This document shows, one piece after another, positions 62,397 to 64,000 of a DNA stretch of 64,000 bases (positions within the stretch are counted from its first letter, which is position 1; every line of letters begins with the position of its first letter). The position numbers were made by a program, and so were the translations under genes. This DNA is from Allolobophora icterica (taxonomy: Eukaryota > Annelida > Clitellata > Crassiclitellata > Lumbricidae), in NCBI GenBank assembly GCA_963556255.1, contig OY744615.1, positions 10,752,115-10,816,114 of the forward strand, written 5' to 3'. The notes below the pieces were generated by a model. That model was given only the letters and a program-made list of their open reading frames with translations, searched no databases and had not been told where the DNA came from.

Positions 62397-63412
62397 TTAA
62401 CTCTTTGGAGGCTGAATAAATTTTTATATGTTTGTGCTGAGGGCTGAATATATCTGGGATTAGTCCTTAATATCCCATATATTTATATAACACTATATTT
62501 TATATTTATATATGCAACCATGTATATATATATAAAAGTTTATATATGTATACACATATATACATATATTTACATATGTTTACATAATATATATACGTAT
62601 ATATATATGTACATATACTGATATACATATGTATATAAATACATGCATACATATATTTATGTATATATTTATGTATATATTTATTTATATATCTGTATAT
62701 TTATATATATGTATAGTTATACATAAATATATGTATAACAATACATATATAAATATATGTAAATTTATATATGTATATATACGTACATGCATGTATGTAA
62801 TGTATGTATATGTAATATTTGTATGTATATACATACATCTGCATATTTGCATATGTGTATTTAAGTATGCCTATTTATATATTACTTATATATGATAAGC
62901 ATATATATATACATACATATATATATAATGAATATTTATATATATATAAATATATATATATTTATATATGTTTAATTGTATATGTATACATATTTCCATA
63001 TATGTAAATTTATATATATATACATGTATATTTCGACATATATAATGTAATACATACATATGTATGTTTATATATTCAAATATATATATTTTTATGTTTA
63101 TATATGTATATATAGATATATAATATATCTACATATATACATAATTATGTATTATGCATAATACATGCAAATATGTACATGCATGTTTGTATGTATATAC
63201 ATATATATATGCAAGTTTATATATGTATTATGTACATATATACATATATTATATACGTATATACACATATATATGCTTATATAAATATATGCATATATAT
63301 ACATATCTATAATTAGACTTTAGAACCCCTACACCTAGATGTCGACTTTCGTCGACAGCCGCCCTAAGCCCCTAGTGTCGACTTTCGTCGACAACAGCCT
63401 CCAAAGAGTTAA
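62397..63412. mobile_element. piggyBac-like MITE (62401-63408)
   Basis: Flanked by TTAA on both sides (62397-62400 and 63409-63412). Terminal inverted repeats CTCTTTGGAGGCTG and CAGCCTCCAAAGAG are exact (14 bp). TTAA target sites and CTCTTTG/CCCTTTG-like ends are characteristic of piggyBac. Near the right end are two copies of the palindrome GTCGACTTTCGTCGAC. The interior (62500-63305) is an AT-rich TATA/TACATA repeat without transposase. Confidence 0.85.
62500..63305. repeat. TATATA/TACATA-rich microsatellite tract
   Basis: About 800 bp of ATATATGTATATACATA-type repeats filling the piggyBac-like element. Confidence 0.95.
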
Positions 63413-63560
63413 AGCACTTGCTTAGTAACATGAAGAGTACAGTTTTGAGCTTCCTCTCTGTAACGGTTATTGTATAGGGAGCAAGTTCTTCACTCACAAT
63501 TGCTCAGTGCCATCGATTGATACTTGGTAATTAGATAGTGGCGCTTAATAAATGCTTAAT

Positions 63561-63814
63561 AATAACTAATACATGTAATAACTTTTGCCGCACTGGCTCT
63601 CGATGATGATTACGTGCCATTCCGTACGTTTTTTCACCGTTCTTAATGTTTTAAGTCCCTGAGGATCCTGTGTACCGTGGGCATGAAACAATAGTAATAA
63701 TAATTCCTGGATGACGTTGTATATGTATGTAGGCATGTGTAACTGGTTATTAGTCAGACTACTATCTAGAAATATGTTTGAAAGTTTTCCAGGTAGTTTC
63801 TTGGAGCTCTAAAC
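63561..63814. other. No gene seen
   Basis: Non-coding. Confidence 0.35.
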
Positions 63815-63960
63815 ACAGTGTTTAATCTAGACACCTTTTGGGGGATTCCCCCCAGGATTTATGTTTCTCCCCCAGAGGCCAGCAATATTTTAATGTAGAC
63901 ACCTTTTTGGGGGGGAATTTCCCCCCAGGATACACGTAGTGCTCCCCCAGAGACGAGTAA
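63815..63960. repeat. G/C-run palindromic repeat, copy 2
   Basis: Two tandem units of GTAGACACCTTTTTGGGGGG, AATTTCCCCCCAGGAT and CTCCCCCAGAG. Inverted relative to 37735-37890. Confidence 0.65.
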
Positions 63961-64000
63961 ACAAGTAATATAAGAATACAATTACAGAATAAGTTAAGTA

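Larger units (their letters stand above)
62377..63560 (+). mobile_element. SINE family D split by a piggyBac-like insertion
   Basis: The SINE head GACACAGAGCTGATTAGTTA (ending 62400) continues at 63409 with AAAGCACTTGCTTAGTAAC, the body and GTGGCGCTTAATAAATGC. In intact copies these parts are contiguous (CCGATTGGTTAGAGCGCTC). Confidence 0.85.

Overview
The window looks like the genome of a marine invertebrate animal, most likely a deuterostome such as an echinoderm or a relative. Three things point that way: intron-rich genes with GT-AG splicing, a very high density of SINEs, MITEs and microsatellites with many TAGGCCTA octamers, and a Gmr1-like Ty3/gypsy element, a group described mainly from deuterostomes. 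The species is an inference.

Three host genes can be read exon by exon. Two are calumenin-family genes (EF-hand proteins of the secretory pathway) in head-to-tail tandem on the minus strand. Paralog A spans 29082-35575 (7 exons, 322 aa, C-terminus HAEF) and paralog B spans 44684-55550 (7 exons, 330 aa, C-terminus HDEF). Exons 3 to 7 have identical lengths in both, which is clear evidence of tandem duplication. Divergent to B, on the plus strand, is a complete GOLT1 gene (57420-60555, 5 exons, 138 aa), a four-helix Golgi/ER transport protein. All three act in the early secretory pathway. Weaker host-gene candidates are two terminal exons at 20569-22385 encoding a hydrophobic C-terminus, and a single CpG-rich open exon at 11708-12039 with one hydrophobic segment.

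The left third is dominated by mobile DNA. A full-length 6.0-kb LTR retrotransposon (4979-10980, minus strand) has 479-bp LTRs that differ at only two positions. Its gene order is gag-protease-integrase-RT-RNase H, with integrase before reverse transcriptase. It sits in an AT/GT microsatellite and has a one-base frame break inside integrase.

The rest is a mosaic of tRNA-derived SINEs (four families, called A to D here), hAT-like short elements with 8-bp target duplications (one nested inside another), a piggyBac-like element inserted into a SINE, foldback elements, degenerate LINE fragments, a 1.45-kb satellite at 23767-25222, a 279-bp-arm palindrome at 38168-38765, and long triplet arrays in the introns of calumenin paralog A. 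A 1.8-kb element with perfect 24-bp terminal inverted repeats (27101-28887) carries an unidentified 167-residue ORF and is the best candidate here for an undescribed transposon. No tRNA or rRNA genes and no CRISPR arrays were seen.
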